NCBI GenBank assembly: GCA_050733695.1
Contig: JBOHTO010000144.1
Span: forward strand, 1-15,694
Direction of reading: 5' to 3'
Length of the DNA stretch: 15,694 nucleotides
DNA from: JBOHTO01 sp050733695
GTDB lineage: Bacteria; Gemmatimonadota; Gemmatimonadetes; Gemmatimonadales; Gemmatimonadaceae
The notes beneath the pieces are model-generated. The model searched no databases, had not been told where the DNA came from, and worked only from the letters and a program-made list of their open reading frames with translations. Within the stretch, counting starts at the first letter, position 1; each line of letters starts with the position of its first letter. The position numbers and the translations under genes were made by a program. Shown piece by piece: positions 7,663-15,676 of the stretch.

Positions 7663-7676
7663 ACGTGACTTATCAT
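7647..7676 (+). promoter_or_regulatory. promoter for the first histidine kinase gene
   Basis: TTGGCC (7647-7652) and TATCAT (7671-7676) are 18 bp apart on the plus strand. Predicted transcription would start near 7683, leaving a leader of about 70 nt before the ATG at 7755. That supports the shorter kinase start, because the in-frame codon at 7647 lies inside the promoter. The leader can form a small hairpin ACGGG/CCCGT (7685-7699). Confidence 0.45.
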
Positions 7677-7754
7677 CTTCACGCACGGGCGAGACCCGTC
7701 GCAACGAATCCACGTCACGGGTGTACGAGGACACCGCCCGCAACGGAAACTCCA

Positions 7755-8954
7755 ATGGAAATCACCGCACCCTGCCCGCTCGCGGGTGCGCTCGCCGCGC
7801 GCCTCCGAGGCGCACGCAATGAGCTCACCAGACGGTGGCTGGACCGGATCCTGGACCGCCTTCCGGTCGATCCCAATCGTGTCTTCCCCACGGAAGATCT
7901 GCTCGATCACGTCCCGATCCTCATGTCAGGCATCGCTGACTACATCGAGGATCCGACGGACGCCATCGCTGCCGACATGCCCGTGATTGCCAAGGCCATG
8001 GAACTCGGTGCGCTGCGCCACGCGCAGGGGTTCGACGAATACGAACTCCTGAAGGAGTACGAGATCTTCGGCGGCATCCTCTTCGCATTCATGACTCGCG
8101 AGGTGGACGATATTGACCTGGCCTGCGAGCGCAGCGAGCTTCTCGTGTGCGCACACCGGCTGTTCCACGCCGTGCACCTGATCCAGCAGGCGACCACGAT
8201 CCAGTACATGGAGCGCATCCGCGCGCGTGTCGCCGAGCGCGAGGACCGGCTCAGGGCGTTCAACCGCACGCTCACGCACGAGTTGCGCAACCGCATTGGC
8301 GCGGCAATGGGCGCAGGACATCTCCTCGAGCTGCCTGATCTCGCAGCGTCGGAACGGGAAAAGCTGGCCGGGGTCGTCGTGCGCAACACGAAGGCCATGC
8401 AGGGGACGCTGGACAATCTCCTGGAGCTCACCCGTCTCACCGCGGAACCGGAAAATCAGCGCCACATCCGGCTCGCGGACGCGGCCGCGGAAGCGCTGCG
8501 GCAGCTCAGGGACATGGCTCGCGGTCGGGAAGTCAATATCTCGCTCTCCGCAGACCTGCCCGAGATCGATGTGAATGCGGCTGCCGTCGAACTCTGTCTG
8601 TCGAACCTCGTCTCGAACGCGATAAAGTACGCGGATCCGGCCGCCCCGGAGCGCTGGGTGGAGATTCGCGGGCGCATGTCAGGCGATAGCGACGGCGGGT
8701 GCAGCGTGATCATCGAAGTCGCCGATAACGGGCTCGGAGTACCGGAGGGCAAGCGGGGCAGGCTCTTTGAACGCTTTTTCCGGGCGCATGAGCAGAGCGC
8801 GAGTGATGTGGAAGGTACGGGACTCGGGCTATCGATCGTGCGCGAAACGGTCAGATCACTGGGCGGCCGGGTGTTCGCTGAGTTTCCCGAGCACGGCTCT
8901 GTCTTTGGCATGGTACTTCCCTGCCGAGCAGCGGATCAGCGCACCGCCGTGTAG
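7755..8954 (+). CDS. soluble sensor histidine kinase with RsbRD-type N-terminal domain (copy 1)
   Basis: A 399-residue predicted cytoplasmic histidine kinase with no membrane segment. Residues about 15-150 match the RsbRD N-terminal domain found in RsbR-type stressosome proteins: LTRRWLDRI, then AKAMELGALRHAQGFDEYELLKEYE. A short coiled segment (about 152-168) leads to the phosphoacceptor helix with His175 in TLTHELRNRIGA. The ATP-binding domain shows the N box (N284/N288 in CLSNLVSNAIKY), G1 (D324-G328, DNGLG), the F box (LFERFF) and G2 (GTGLGLS, 354-360). It should autophosphorylate and pass phosphate to an unseen response regulator. The start was chosen where similarity to the paralogue downstream begins (MEIT), 72 nt after the predicted transcription start. 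It converges on copy 2 with a 43-nt gap. Confidence 0.92.
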   Translation: MEITAPCPLAGALAARLRGARNELTRRWLDRILDRLPVDPNRVFPTEDLLDHVPILMSGIADYIEDPTDAIAADMPVIAKAMELGALRHAQGFDEYELLKEYEIFGGILFAFMTREVDDIDLACERSELLVCAHRLFHAVHLIQQATTIQYMERIRARVAEREDRLRAFNRTLTHELRNRIGAAMGAGHLLELPDLAASEREKLAGVVVRNTKAMQGTLDNLLELTRLTAEPENQRHIRLADAAAEALRQLRDMARGREVNISLSADLPEIDVNAAAVELCLSNLVSNAIKYADPAAPERWVEIRGRMSGDSDGGCSVIIEVADNGLGVPEGKRGRLFERFFRAHEQSASDVEGTGLGLSIVRETVRSLGGRVFAEFPEHGSVFGMVLPCRAADQRTAV

Positions 8955-8997
8955 CTGCTGGGGATCCGGGCCTGGTTGTCGACCCCGCCGGGCAGCA

Positions 8998-10278
8998 TCA
9001 CCGTTGCTCGATCCGCTCCGGTTCGCGTTCCTCTCGTGCGTCAGCGGATCTGTCACCCGTACGGCGGTAGGGGAGCGAGAAGGCGAAGATGGAGCCGCCA
9101 CTTTCGCGGTTGTCCGCCCAGGCCATTCCGCCCAGCGCCTGCACGGTGTCGCGGACTATGCTGAGGCCGAGCCCCGTGCCCTCGATTCCCGTAACGGTCT
9201 CTTCGTGCGCCCTGAAGAAGCGCTCGAACAACCGCCGCTGGGCATCGCCGGGCACGCCGATTCCGTTGTCGCTTACCTCGACGACCAGATCGTTGCCCCC
9301 TTCGGCTGCCGCAGCATTCTCGTCATCCGCTGGCGGGCGATCGGGAGCTTCGCGCATCCGCGCCGACACATTCACCCAGCGCTCGACCCGCGACTGATTG
9401 GAATACTTTATCGCGTTGGACAGGTAGTTGGTGAGACACAGCTCCACCGCGGCCGCGTTCACCTCGACGTCCGGCATGTCTTCATCGATGCGGATCTCCA
9501 CGCCTCTGGATCGCGCGAATTCGCGGAGCTGGCGGGCCGCTTCCACCGCCGCTTCCCGCAGGTGCACGTTGCGCTGCTGGCGTGCCTCGCCTTCGAGCCT
9601 GGAAAGCGAGACAAGATTTTCGAGCACCACACGGATGCCCTCGGCGTTCTCGCCAATGATCCGCAGAAACCGCCCCTGCTTCTCCACCGATACCTCCGTT
9701 TCGGTGAGGGCCGCCCTGGCGCCCAGAATCGCGCCCGTCCTGTTCTTGAGTTCGTGCGAGACCATCCGATTGAAGCCGCGCAGCCGCTCCTCTCGCTCGC
9801 GCACGCGCTCCGTTGCCTTGCGAAGAAAGTGCGTCGTTGTCATCTGCTGAATGACCATCACCGCTCTGAACACCCGGTGCATGCACTGAAGCAGCTCGCT
9901 GCGTGAGCATGGCTCCGCGATTGCATCCACCGTGTGCGCGAGGAAGGAGAACAGCACGCCGCCGAGGAGCTCATATTCCTTGAGAATCTCGTACGTATCG
10001 AAGCCCTGGGCGAAGCGAAGCTCTCCGAGCTCCATCGCCTTCGCCACCACCGGCATGTCGCCCGAAACCTCGTCCGCCGGATTCTCGAGGTAGTCGGCGA
10101 TGGCGGCGATCAGCAGAGGGATGTGATCGAGCAGTTCCTCGGTCGGGAACACACGATTGGGATGAATCCGCACGCGAGCAGCGATCCGGTCCAGCCAGCG
10201 CACGGTGAGATCGTCGCGCGCTGCGCGAATGCTGGCTGCAAGTGATTCTGCGAGAGGGCAGTGCGAGGTTATCTCCAT
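8998..10278 (-). CDS. soluble sensor histidine kinase with RsbRD-type N-terminal domain (copy 2)
   Basis: A 426-residue paralogue of the convergent kinase, aligned without gaps for about 300 residues; my hand count is 110 identities in the first 180. It has the same parts: an RsbRD-like domain (about 15-150), phosphoacceptor His175 in VSHELKNRTGA, N box (N284/N288), DNGIG (337-341), FERFFRAHEE and GTGLGLS (367-373). It differs by an extra acidic/Ala-rich loop (about 311-330) before the G1 box and a charged C-terminal tail (about 408-426). The start at the ATG 10276-10278 is set by paralogy. The frame is open to a GTG at 10447-10449, which would add 57 residues including an ATG at 10387-10389, so a longer form cannot be excluded. 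The next gene upstream on the same strand is a lipoprotein 252 nt away. No response regulator is adjacent. Confidence 0.9.
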   Translation of the reverse strand: MEITSHCPLAESLAASIRAARDDLTVRWLDRIAARVRIHPNRVFPTEELLDHIPLLIAAIADYLENPADEVSGDMPVVAKAMELGELRFAQGFDTYEILKEYELLGGVLFSFLAHTVDAIAEPCSRSELLQCMHRVFRAVMVIQQMTTTHFLRKATERVREREERLRGFNRMVSHELKNRTGAILGARAALTETEVSVEKQGRFLRIIGENAEGIRVVLENLVSLSRLEGEARQQRNVHLREAAVEAARQLREFARSRGVEIRIDEDMPDVEVNAAAVELCLTNYLSNAIKYSNQSRVERWVNVSARMREAPDRPPADDENAAAAEGGNDLVVEVSDNGIGVPGDAQRRLFERFFRAHEETVTGIEGTGLGLSIVRDTVQALGGMAWADNRESGGSIFAFSLPYRRTGDRSADAREEREPERIEQR

Positions 10279-10530
10279 GGCACCGTTGGTCAGGGGCTCG
10301 AAGGATCGGCGCTGAAGGAACGGCGGAACGGGCGCGTCGTCGCAGCGATCCTCGTCTTCAGGATTCCAACGGTGCAGGATACGAACCATCGCGTCGGGAA
10401 TCAGGCGCCCCTGCGTCGGAGAGTCGGCCTTCGCCGCAGCGTCGGGCACCGTGGAAGCAGCGGTTCGTTCTCGAACGCTGCGGCCGACCTATCGACGTTC
10501 GCAGGGGGCGGACGGGCCGTGGAACGCGTT

Positions 10531-11163
10531 TCAGCGCTGCGGTGGGGGCAGACCTCCAGAGATCGCGAGCCGCACACGCTCGATCTGCCGCGAGCTTCCA
10601 CCGACGAGTATCGCGGCGAGGTTGTCGTTGGTCATCAGCGTCGGTGGCGCGGGCCAATCCACCGTCATGGACACCGGCGCCACCAGCAGGGAATCCAGCA
10701 GTGCCGACTCCCGCTCCCGGGCCGCTGCACTGGCAAAGAGATAAACCTGGAGCTCGGCGCGGCCTACGGCGTAGCGCGCCCCGGGCACCGAGAAGAAGGG
10801 CTGTCGCACGGAATCGCGCGGCTGCGGTGCAAGCCCGGCGCGATCGAGTCGGTCGAGAACCGAGCACTGGCGCCATGGGGCAGTGAGCTCACAGGCAGCG
10901 CTGCGTTCCTCACCGGATCCGCGCTCCCCTTCTGGTGCGGGTGTGCTGGCCGTGTGCGAGGGCGCCGGGTTGCGCCGGACCAGGCTCGAGTCAGTCGTCT
11001 GCGCCGCCTGTCTGTCGTCGCGCGCCCTGCCGCAGGCCGCCACGGCGAGCACAAGGGCCGCAACGATTGCGGAGGCGAGTCGGGCGACGCCAATTGCGCA
11101 GGCACCAGTACATCGCGAGCACGTGGCTGGTTGCCCAGCGCTGCATACTGCGGTCTTCGCCAC
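10531..11163 (-). CDS. predicted lipoprotein of unknown function
   Basis: A 210-residue protein with a hydrophobic stretch (about 24-43) ending in VAAC (Cys44), a likely lipobox, followed by a disordered Ser/Pro-rich linker (about 45-90). The folded part holds a possible disulfide pair Cys91/Cys100, a segment with FFSVPGARYAVGRAELQVYLF (about 123-143), and a conserved-looking end NLAAILVGGSSRQIERVRLA then SGGLP. I recognise no named family. The start is a GTG at 11161-11163 with GGAGG (11171-11175) 7 nt upstream; the earlier in-frame GTG at 11202 has no such site. The N-region before the hydrophobic core is unusually long and contains four Cys (7, 15, 18, 22), odd for a lipoprotein signal. 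It is divergent from the SusC-type gene and 252 nt upstream of kinase copy 2. Confidence 0.75.
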   Translation of the reverse strand: MAKTAVCSAGQPATCSRCTGACAIGVARLASAIVAALVLAVAACGRARDDRQAAQTTDSSLVRRNPAPSHTASTPAPEGERGSGEERSAACELTAPWRQCSVLDRLDRAGLAPQPRDSVRQPFFSVPGARYAVGRAELQVYLFASAAARERESALLDSLLVAPVSMTVDWPAPPTLMTNDNLAAILVGGSSRQIERVRLAISGGLPPPQR

Positions 11164-11170
11164 GTTCGTC

Positions 11171-11175
11171 CCTCC
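11171..11175 (-). promoter_or_regulatory. ribosome-binding site that decides the lipoprotein start
   Basis: GGAGG on the minus strand lies 7 nt upstream of the GTG at 11161-11163. It selects this start over the GTG 13 codons further upstream. Confidence 0.65.
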
Positions 11176-11185
11176 ACCCCGACTG

Positions 11186-11214
11186 TTGACTTTCCGGTCC
11201 ACGCCCCCGAGAAT
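11186..11214 (+). promoter_or_regulatory. candidate promoter for the susCD-like operon
   Basis: TTGACT (11186-11191) is followed after 17 bp by GAGAAT (11209-11214), a four-of-six match to the -10 consensus. Transcription would start near 11222, about 80 nt before the ATG. The -35 is good, the -10 weak. It is the only candidate I see between the divergent lipoprotein and the receptor gene. Confidence 0.35.
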
Positions 11215-11294
11215 ATCAGCGGCTCAGGGAGTTGATCGGTGCGTCACGCCGGCTTGCGCTCCCCACCGACTTCCCTTCCGACATTTCTCCAACT

Positions 11295-11299
11295 GGAGG
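11295..11299 (+). promoter_or_regulatory. ribosome-binding site that decides the SusC-like start
   Basis: GGAGG is 5 nt upstream of the ATG at 11305-11307. It favours this start over the in-frame GTG at 11239, whose extra 22 residues do not resemble a signal peptide. Confidence 0.75.
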
Positions 11300-11304
11300 C
11301 GTCC

Positions 11305-14271
11305 ATGCAACAACATCGTATGCTGAGCATGGCATTGCTATGCCTGCTCTTAGGAAGTTCCCAGGCGCTGGCGCAGAGACGCGTCACCGGACAGGTGACC
11401 GCACTGGGCACGGGCGAGCCCCTTGGGAACGTCAGTGTGAATGTCGAGGACGCGTCGATCGGCGCTTATACGGAGGAAACCGGTCGCTTCACGCTCTCGG
11501 TACCCGAAAGTGACGTCACGCTGCTCTTCCGTCGAATCGGGTACAAGCAGAACAGAGTCGTCCTCGCGCCAGGGCAGACCGAGGTAAACGTCCAGCTCGA
11601 AGCCGACTTCTTCCGGCTGCAGGAGCAGGTCATCACGGGTGAGGCGACCAGCGTCGCTCGCGTGAACGTGGCGAACGACATCACCACGATCAGCGCGGAC
11701 GAGCTGCTGAACGCGCCCGCCCAGACAGTCGAGGCCGCGCTGCAGGGGAAGGTTCCCGGCGCGATCATCAGCTCCAACTCGGGGGCGCCCGGCGGTGGCA
11801 TGCAGGTCAGTCTTCGCGGAATCACCACGATCAACGCGTCCATCGATCCGCTCTACATCATCGATGGCGTGGTGGTCAGCAATGATGCGATCGCGTCGGG
11901 CACCAACGCCGTCACCAGCGCTGCCGGCGGATCAAATGCGTCGAATCAGGATAATCCCGTCAACAGGATTGCGGACATCAACCCGGCGAACATCGAGCGC
12001 ATCGAGATCCTGAAGGGCGCGTCTGCCTCGGCTATCTACGGCTCCCGTGCGGCGAACGGCGTCGTCATAATCACGACGAAGGGTGGCCGGCCCGGCCCGC
12101 CGCAGTTCAGTCTCACCCAGCGCTTCGGCACGTACCAGCTCTCCAACAAGTTCGGGGCGCGCGACTGGACGGTGGACGAGGCGATCTCGACGTTTGGATC
12201 CGTGGTTCCCGAGGCGGAGATACGGGCACAGTTCGCGAACGGCCGGCAGGATTTCGAGGAGCAGCTCTTCGGAGAGAACGACCTCTCGTTCGAGACCAAC
12301 CTCAGTATCCGGGGCGGCACCGACGCGACGCGTTACTTCGTATCCGGACTCGTGCGGGACGACGCCGGCATCATGGAGGGAACGGGCTACGAGAAGCAGG
12401 GGTTCCGCGCCAACCTGAACCAGAGCCTCGGCGAGCGAGTAACGGTGGACGTGAACACGTATCTCGTACACAGCCTGGCCAGGCGCGGGCTGAGCAACAA
12501 CGACAACGCCGGTGTGAGCTACTACATGGTTCTTCCGTTCACACCGAACTTCTTCGATCTGCGGCCGGAGAACGGTGTCTATCCCCTGAATCCCTTCGAA
12601 CGCAGCAATCCCTTCCAGACTCGCGACCTCAGCTCGAACGAGGAAGACGTCTACCGGGTCATCGGCTCGGCGAGCGTGCAGTACGATGTGTTCTCGACGC
12701 CGAGCCAGCGCCTGTTCCTGCGGCTGGATGGCGGGATCGATCAGTTCTCGCAGGAGAACAGCCTGCTGTATCCGCCCGATCTCTTCTTCGAACCCACGGA
12801 CGACGGCCTTCCAGGCACGGCCGTTCTGGGGAACTCCGCGAACGTCAATACGAATTACAGTCTCACCGGTACCCATAGCTGGTTCGGGCGGTCCGGCAGC
12901 TTTACCGCAACGACATCCGCCGGGCTGCAACGCCTGAAGACGGAACAGTCGATAGCACAGACGATCACTCGCGACCTGTTCGCAAGTCAGGGTAACATCG
13001 ACCAGGGGTCGGTCGTGGAGGTCTTCGAGAACCGGCAGCGTGCGGCAGATCTCGCGTTCTTCGCCCAGGAAGAAGTGCTCACGTTCGACGATCGCCTCCT
13101 CGTCACCGTTGCCGCTCGCGCCGAGCGGACAACCAACAACGGCGACATCGACAAGTTCTACCTGTTCCCGAAGGCCTCGGCATCGTACCGCTTCCCCGAG
13201 GTCGTCCGCGGCGTTGATGAATTCAAGCTGCGTGCGGCGTTTGGCCAGTCGGGAAACCAGCCCCTGTACGGAATGAAGTTCACGACCTTTGCGACCGGAA
13301 ACTACGCCGGTGCGCTCGCGCTCCAGCCGGGGCTCATCCAGGGTGATGCAGACATCCAGCCCGAGCGCCAGACGGAGATCGAAGGCGGCTTCGACGCGGT
13401 ACTCTTCGGCGAACGGGCATCGCTCTCGGTGACCGCGTACGAGAAAACGATCGACGACCTCATTCTTCAGCGAACGGCGGCCCCATCGACCGGATTCACC
13501 ACTGAGCTTTTCAATGGCGGTCAGCTTCGCAACCGGGGCCTGGAGATCGGGCTAGGGCTCACTCCGGTGGTCACCTCGTCCGCAACGTGGTTCTCACGAG
13601 TAACGTATGCGCACAATCGCAGCAAGGTGACGGAGCTTCCGGTGCCGGAGTTTCAGGTCGGCGGATTCGGCACCGTTCTCGGTGCCTTCCAGATCGAGGA
13701 GGGGAAGTCGGCCACACAGATCGTGGGAAGGGACGGGTCCGAGGTAGTGGTGGTTGGCGATGCCGCGCCGGACTTCCAGATGGCATTCTCGAATGACATC
13801 ACCTGGAACCGCTTCCGCCTCTTCAGTCTCTTCGACTGGAAAAAGGGCGGCGATATCCTCAACCTGACCAGACTACTTGCGGACTTCGGTGCCAACTCGC
13901 CGGACTTCTGCATCTACATCGACCCGTCCGATCCCAGCCAGGGGTGCGATCCCGATCGCGGGGGCCTCGCCCGGATCAGCCAGTTCGGAAGCAAGACCGC
14001 GCTGTATATCGAGGATGCGGGATATGTCAAACTCAGAGAACTCACTCTGAGCTACAGCCTGCCGGAGGAATTCATTGGCACTCTGTTCGGCGGTCGAACA
14101 GACGCCGCGCGCATCGAGTTGAGCGGCCGGAACCTCTACACCTGGACCGACTACAGCGGCGTCGACCCGGAGGTCAGCAACTTCGGGAATCAGGCCATCG
14201 CCAGAAACATCGATGTCGCACCCTATCCGCCGAGCCGGAGCTACTTCTTCACCATAGCCGTGGACTTCTGA
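11305..14271 (+). CDS. SusC/RagA-type TonB-linked outer-membrane receptor
   Basis: A 988-residue TonB-dependent transporter of the SusC/RagA class, which imports oligosaccharides, peptides or other large nutrients across the outer membrane together with a SusD lipoprotein. The signal peptide (1-23) ends ALA before QRR. A carboxypeptidase-regulatory-like beta-sandwich follows (about 27-105: VTGQVTALGTGEPLGNVSV ... FRRIGYKQ). The plug domain (about 117-258) contains TISADELLNAP, GKVPGAII, SLRGI, PLYIIDGVVV (the SusC signature), IERIEILKGASASAIYGSRA and ANGVVIITTKGG. The remainder is a beta-barrel ending in the typical aromatic terminus FFTIAVDF. The SusD-like gene begins 3 nt after its stop, indicating one operon and coupled translation. 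No glycoside hydrolase, peptidase or sigma/anti-sigma pair is adjacent in the window, so the substrate cannot be inferred. Confidence 0.95.
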   Translation: MQQHRMLSMALLCLLLGSSQALAQRRVTGQVTALGTGEPLGNVSVNVEDASIGAYTEETGRFTLSVPESDVTLLFRRIGYKQNRVVLAPGQTEVNVQLEADFFRLQEQVITGEATSVARVNVANDITTISADELLNAPAQTVEAALQGKVPGAIISSNSGAPGGGMQVSLRGITTINASIDPLYIIDGVVVSNDAIASGTNAVTSAAGGSNASNQDNPVNRIADINPANIERIEILKGASASAIYGSRAANGVVIITTKGGRPGPPQFSLTQRFGTYQLSNKFGARDWTVDEAISTFGSVVPEAEIRAQFANGRQDFEEQLFGENDLSFETNLSIRGGTDATRYFVSGLVRDDAGIMEGTGYEKQGFRANLNQSLGERVTVDVNTYLVHSLARRGLSNNDNAGVSYYMVLPFTPNFFDLRPENGVYPLNPFERSNPFQTRDLSSNEEDVYRVIGSASVQYDVFSTPSQRLFLRLDGGIDQFSQENSLLYPPDLFFEPTDDGLPGTAVLGNSANVNTNYSLTGTHSWFGRSGSFTATTSAGLQRLKTEQSIAQTITRDLFASQGNIDQGSVVEVFENRQRAADLAFFAQEEVLTFDDRLLVTVAARAERTTNNGDIDKFYLFPKASASYRFPEVVRGVDEFKLRAAFGQSGNQPLYGMKFTTFATGNYAGALALQPGLIQGDADIQPERQTEIEGGFDAVLFGERASLSVTAYEKTIDDLILQRTAAPSTGFTTELFNGGQLRNRGLEIGLGLTPVVTSSATWFSRVTYAHNRSKVTELPVPEFQVGGFGTVLGAFQIEEGKSATQIVGRDGSEVVVVGDAAPDFQMAFSNDITWNRFRLFSLFDWKKGGDILNLTRLLADFGANSPDFCIYIDPSDPSQGCDPDRGGLARISQFGSKTALYIEDAGYVKLRELTLSYSLPEEFIGTLFGGRTDAARIELSGRNLYTWTDYSGVDPEVSNFGNQAIARNIDVAPYPPSRSYFFTIAVDF

Positions 14272-14274
14272 CCC

Positions 14275-15660
14275 ATGCATTCACACATGAGACGGCGACC
14301 GCGTCTTCAGGCGCTGGCGCGGAACATGACCATTATCGCGGGAGTCGCGCTTGCGAGCGCCTGCCAGGATTCCTTCGCGCCGGACCTGAACAACCCGACC
14401 GTGCCGCCCGGCGGCGTGATAGTCAACCCGAGCCGCAGCCAGGTGTCGCAACTGGCGAGCGGACTGCTGGCCGCGAGCCGCGCCGACCACGCCAGCTACA
14501 TCCGTGATCTGGAGATCTTCGGCCGCGACGCCTACAACCTGGATAATGCCGATCCGCGCTGGGTGACCGAGCTGCTGGGCGTTTCGCCGCTGGATGCGGG
14601 AGGATTCGGCGGTGGGCATTGGCTGGCGGAGTATCGCGCCGTCAGATCGGCGAATCTGCTGCTCGCTTCCATCGCGACGGCAACCGAGGGCGTCTTCACC
14701 GCCGGCGAAATCGCTGCGACAGAGGGCTTCGCCAAGACATTCAAGGCGCTCGATATCTACCATGTAGTCCAGTCTCGCGGTGACGCAGGCGCGCCGGTCG
14801 ATGTAGGCCAGGGCGTCGACGATCTGCAGCCGATCGTATGCTATGATCCGGCACTGGCGGAGGTTGCGGCTATCCTGGATGATGCGGCCGCCGATCTCGA
14901 GAGCGCCGGCTCGTCCGGTTTCCCCTTCGAACTGCCACCGGGCTTCGACGGGTTCGATGACGCGGCCTCGTTCCGGGAGTTCAACCGTGGGCTCGCTGCG
15001 CGTGTCGAGATATATCGGGGGAACTTCACTGCAGCACTCAGCGCGCTCTCCGAGTCGTTCATCGACACGACCGCGCCGCTCGACCTCGGAGTGTATCACA
15101 GCTACAGCCTTCAATCCGGAGATGTCGCGAATCTCTTCTTCCAGAACAGGAATACCTATCGCGCGCACCCGTCCGTCGTCGACGATGCGGAAGCAGGTGA
15201 CGATCGCGTCGCCGAGAAGATCGTGACCGGCACTGCCCTGGTTTCCAACAGCGATCCCAACGTGGCGTCCGACCTGGTCTTCTCGCTCTACGATGGCGCC
15301 GAGGCTCCCGTACCGATACTCCAGAACGAGGAACTGATCCTGCTGCGCGCACAGGCCAACATCGGCGCCGGATCACTCGCAGAAGCTACGAGAGACATCA
15401 ACACCATACGGGTGAAGGCGGGCGGGCTTGCGCCCAGAGCGCATGCAAGCCTCGCCGAAGTACTCGACGACCTGCTCGTTCAGAAGCGGTACTCGCTCCT
15501 GTTCGAGAGCGGATCGCGCTGGATCGACGCGCGATTCTATGGTCGACTGGATCAACTTCCGCTGGACTCACCTGACCACAGCGTCCACACGAATTACCCG
15601 ATCCCCGAGGACGACGAGCTCGCGCGTGGCGGCGACATCGCCTGCCAGACGACCCCGTGA
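14275..15660 (+). CDS. SusD/RagB-type surface lipoprotein
   Basis: A 461-residue lipoprotein that should cap the adjacent SusC-type barrel and bind its substrate. A basic N-terminus and hydrophobic core end at Cys30 (ALASAC, lipobox), followed by QDSF. Helical, TPR-like segments follow, typical of the family: YRAVRSANLLL (about 122-132), FAKTFKALDIYHVVQSRGDAG, GLAARVEIYRGNFTAALSAL, and near the end ILQNEELILLRAQANI, DINTIRVKAGGL and LLVQKRYSLLFESGSRWIDARFYGRL, which are SusD hallmarks. The usual length is about 450-550. The start at 14275 lies 3 nt after the SusC stop; an ATG four codons later (14287) is an equal candidate, and neither has a separate ribosome-binding site, fitting translational coupling. 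Relatively few aromatic residues can be pointed to as ligand contacts from sequence alone. Confidence 0.93.
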   Translation: MHSHMRRRPRLQALARNMTIIAGVALASACQDSFAPDLNNPTVPPGGVIVNPSRSQVSQLASGLLAASRADHASYIRDLEIFGRDAYNLDNADPRWVTELLGVSPLDAGGFGGGHWLAEYRAVRSANLLLASIATATEGVFTAGEIAATEGFAKTFKALDIYHVVQSRGDAGAPVDVGQGVDDLQPIVCYDPALAEVAAILDDAAADLESAGSSGFPFELPPGFDGFDDAASFREFNRGLAARVEIYRGNFTAALSALSESFIDTTAPLDLGVYHSYSLQSGDVANLFFQNRNTYRAHPSVVDDAEAGDDRVAEKIVTGTALVSNSDPNVASDLVFSLYDGAEAPVPILQNEELILLRAQANIGAGSLAEATRDINTIRVKAGGLAPRAHASLAEVLDDLLVQKRYSLLFESGSRWIDARFYGRLDQLPLDSPDHSVHTNYPIPEDDELARGGDIACQTTP

Positions 15661-15661
15661 C

Positions 15662-15676
15662 GGGGGCGGTGCCCCC
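15662..15676 (+). terminator. short GC hairpin after the susD-like gene
   Basis: GGGGGC, loop GGT, GCCCCC forms a perfect 6-bp stem directly after the stop codon. No T tract follows, so it is not a classical intrinsic terminator. The next bases are purine-rich (CAGGAAGAAGAA) and could be the ribosome-binding region of a further gene beyond the window. The role is uncertain: weak terminator, RNA-end protector or attenuator. Confidence 0.3.

Noticed and set aside
7567..7755. 62-codon minus-strand ORF ending in DPVAQLVEHRPFKP
   Set aside because: Its end is simply the translation of the tRNA-Lys gene, a common false call.
8954..8996. GCTGC/GCAGC and GC-rich pairing potential in the gap between the two kinases
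   Set aside because: The stem is interrupted and no T run follows on either strand, so a bidirectional terminator is possible but unsupported.
8767..9906. 379-codon plus-strand ORF running from kinase 1 into the antisense of kinase 2
   Set aside because: It overlaps two well-supported kinase genes out of frame or antisense and shows no domain.
7755..10278. Possibility that the kinase pair is a composite mobile element or the arms of one
   Set aside because: No transposase, terminal repeats or target duplication is visible; similarity is at protein level and fits an old duplication.
10261..11235. 324-codon plus-strand ORF across the kinase 2 start and the whole lipoprotein gene
   Set aside because: The minus strand has a lipobox protein with a strong ribosome-binding site and a kinase with a paralogue. 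The plus frame shows no start signal and an Arg/Gly-rich low-complexity product.
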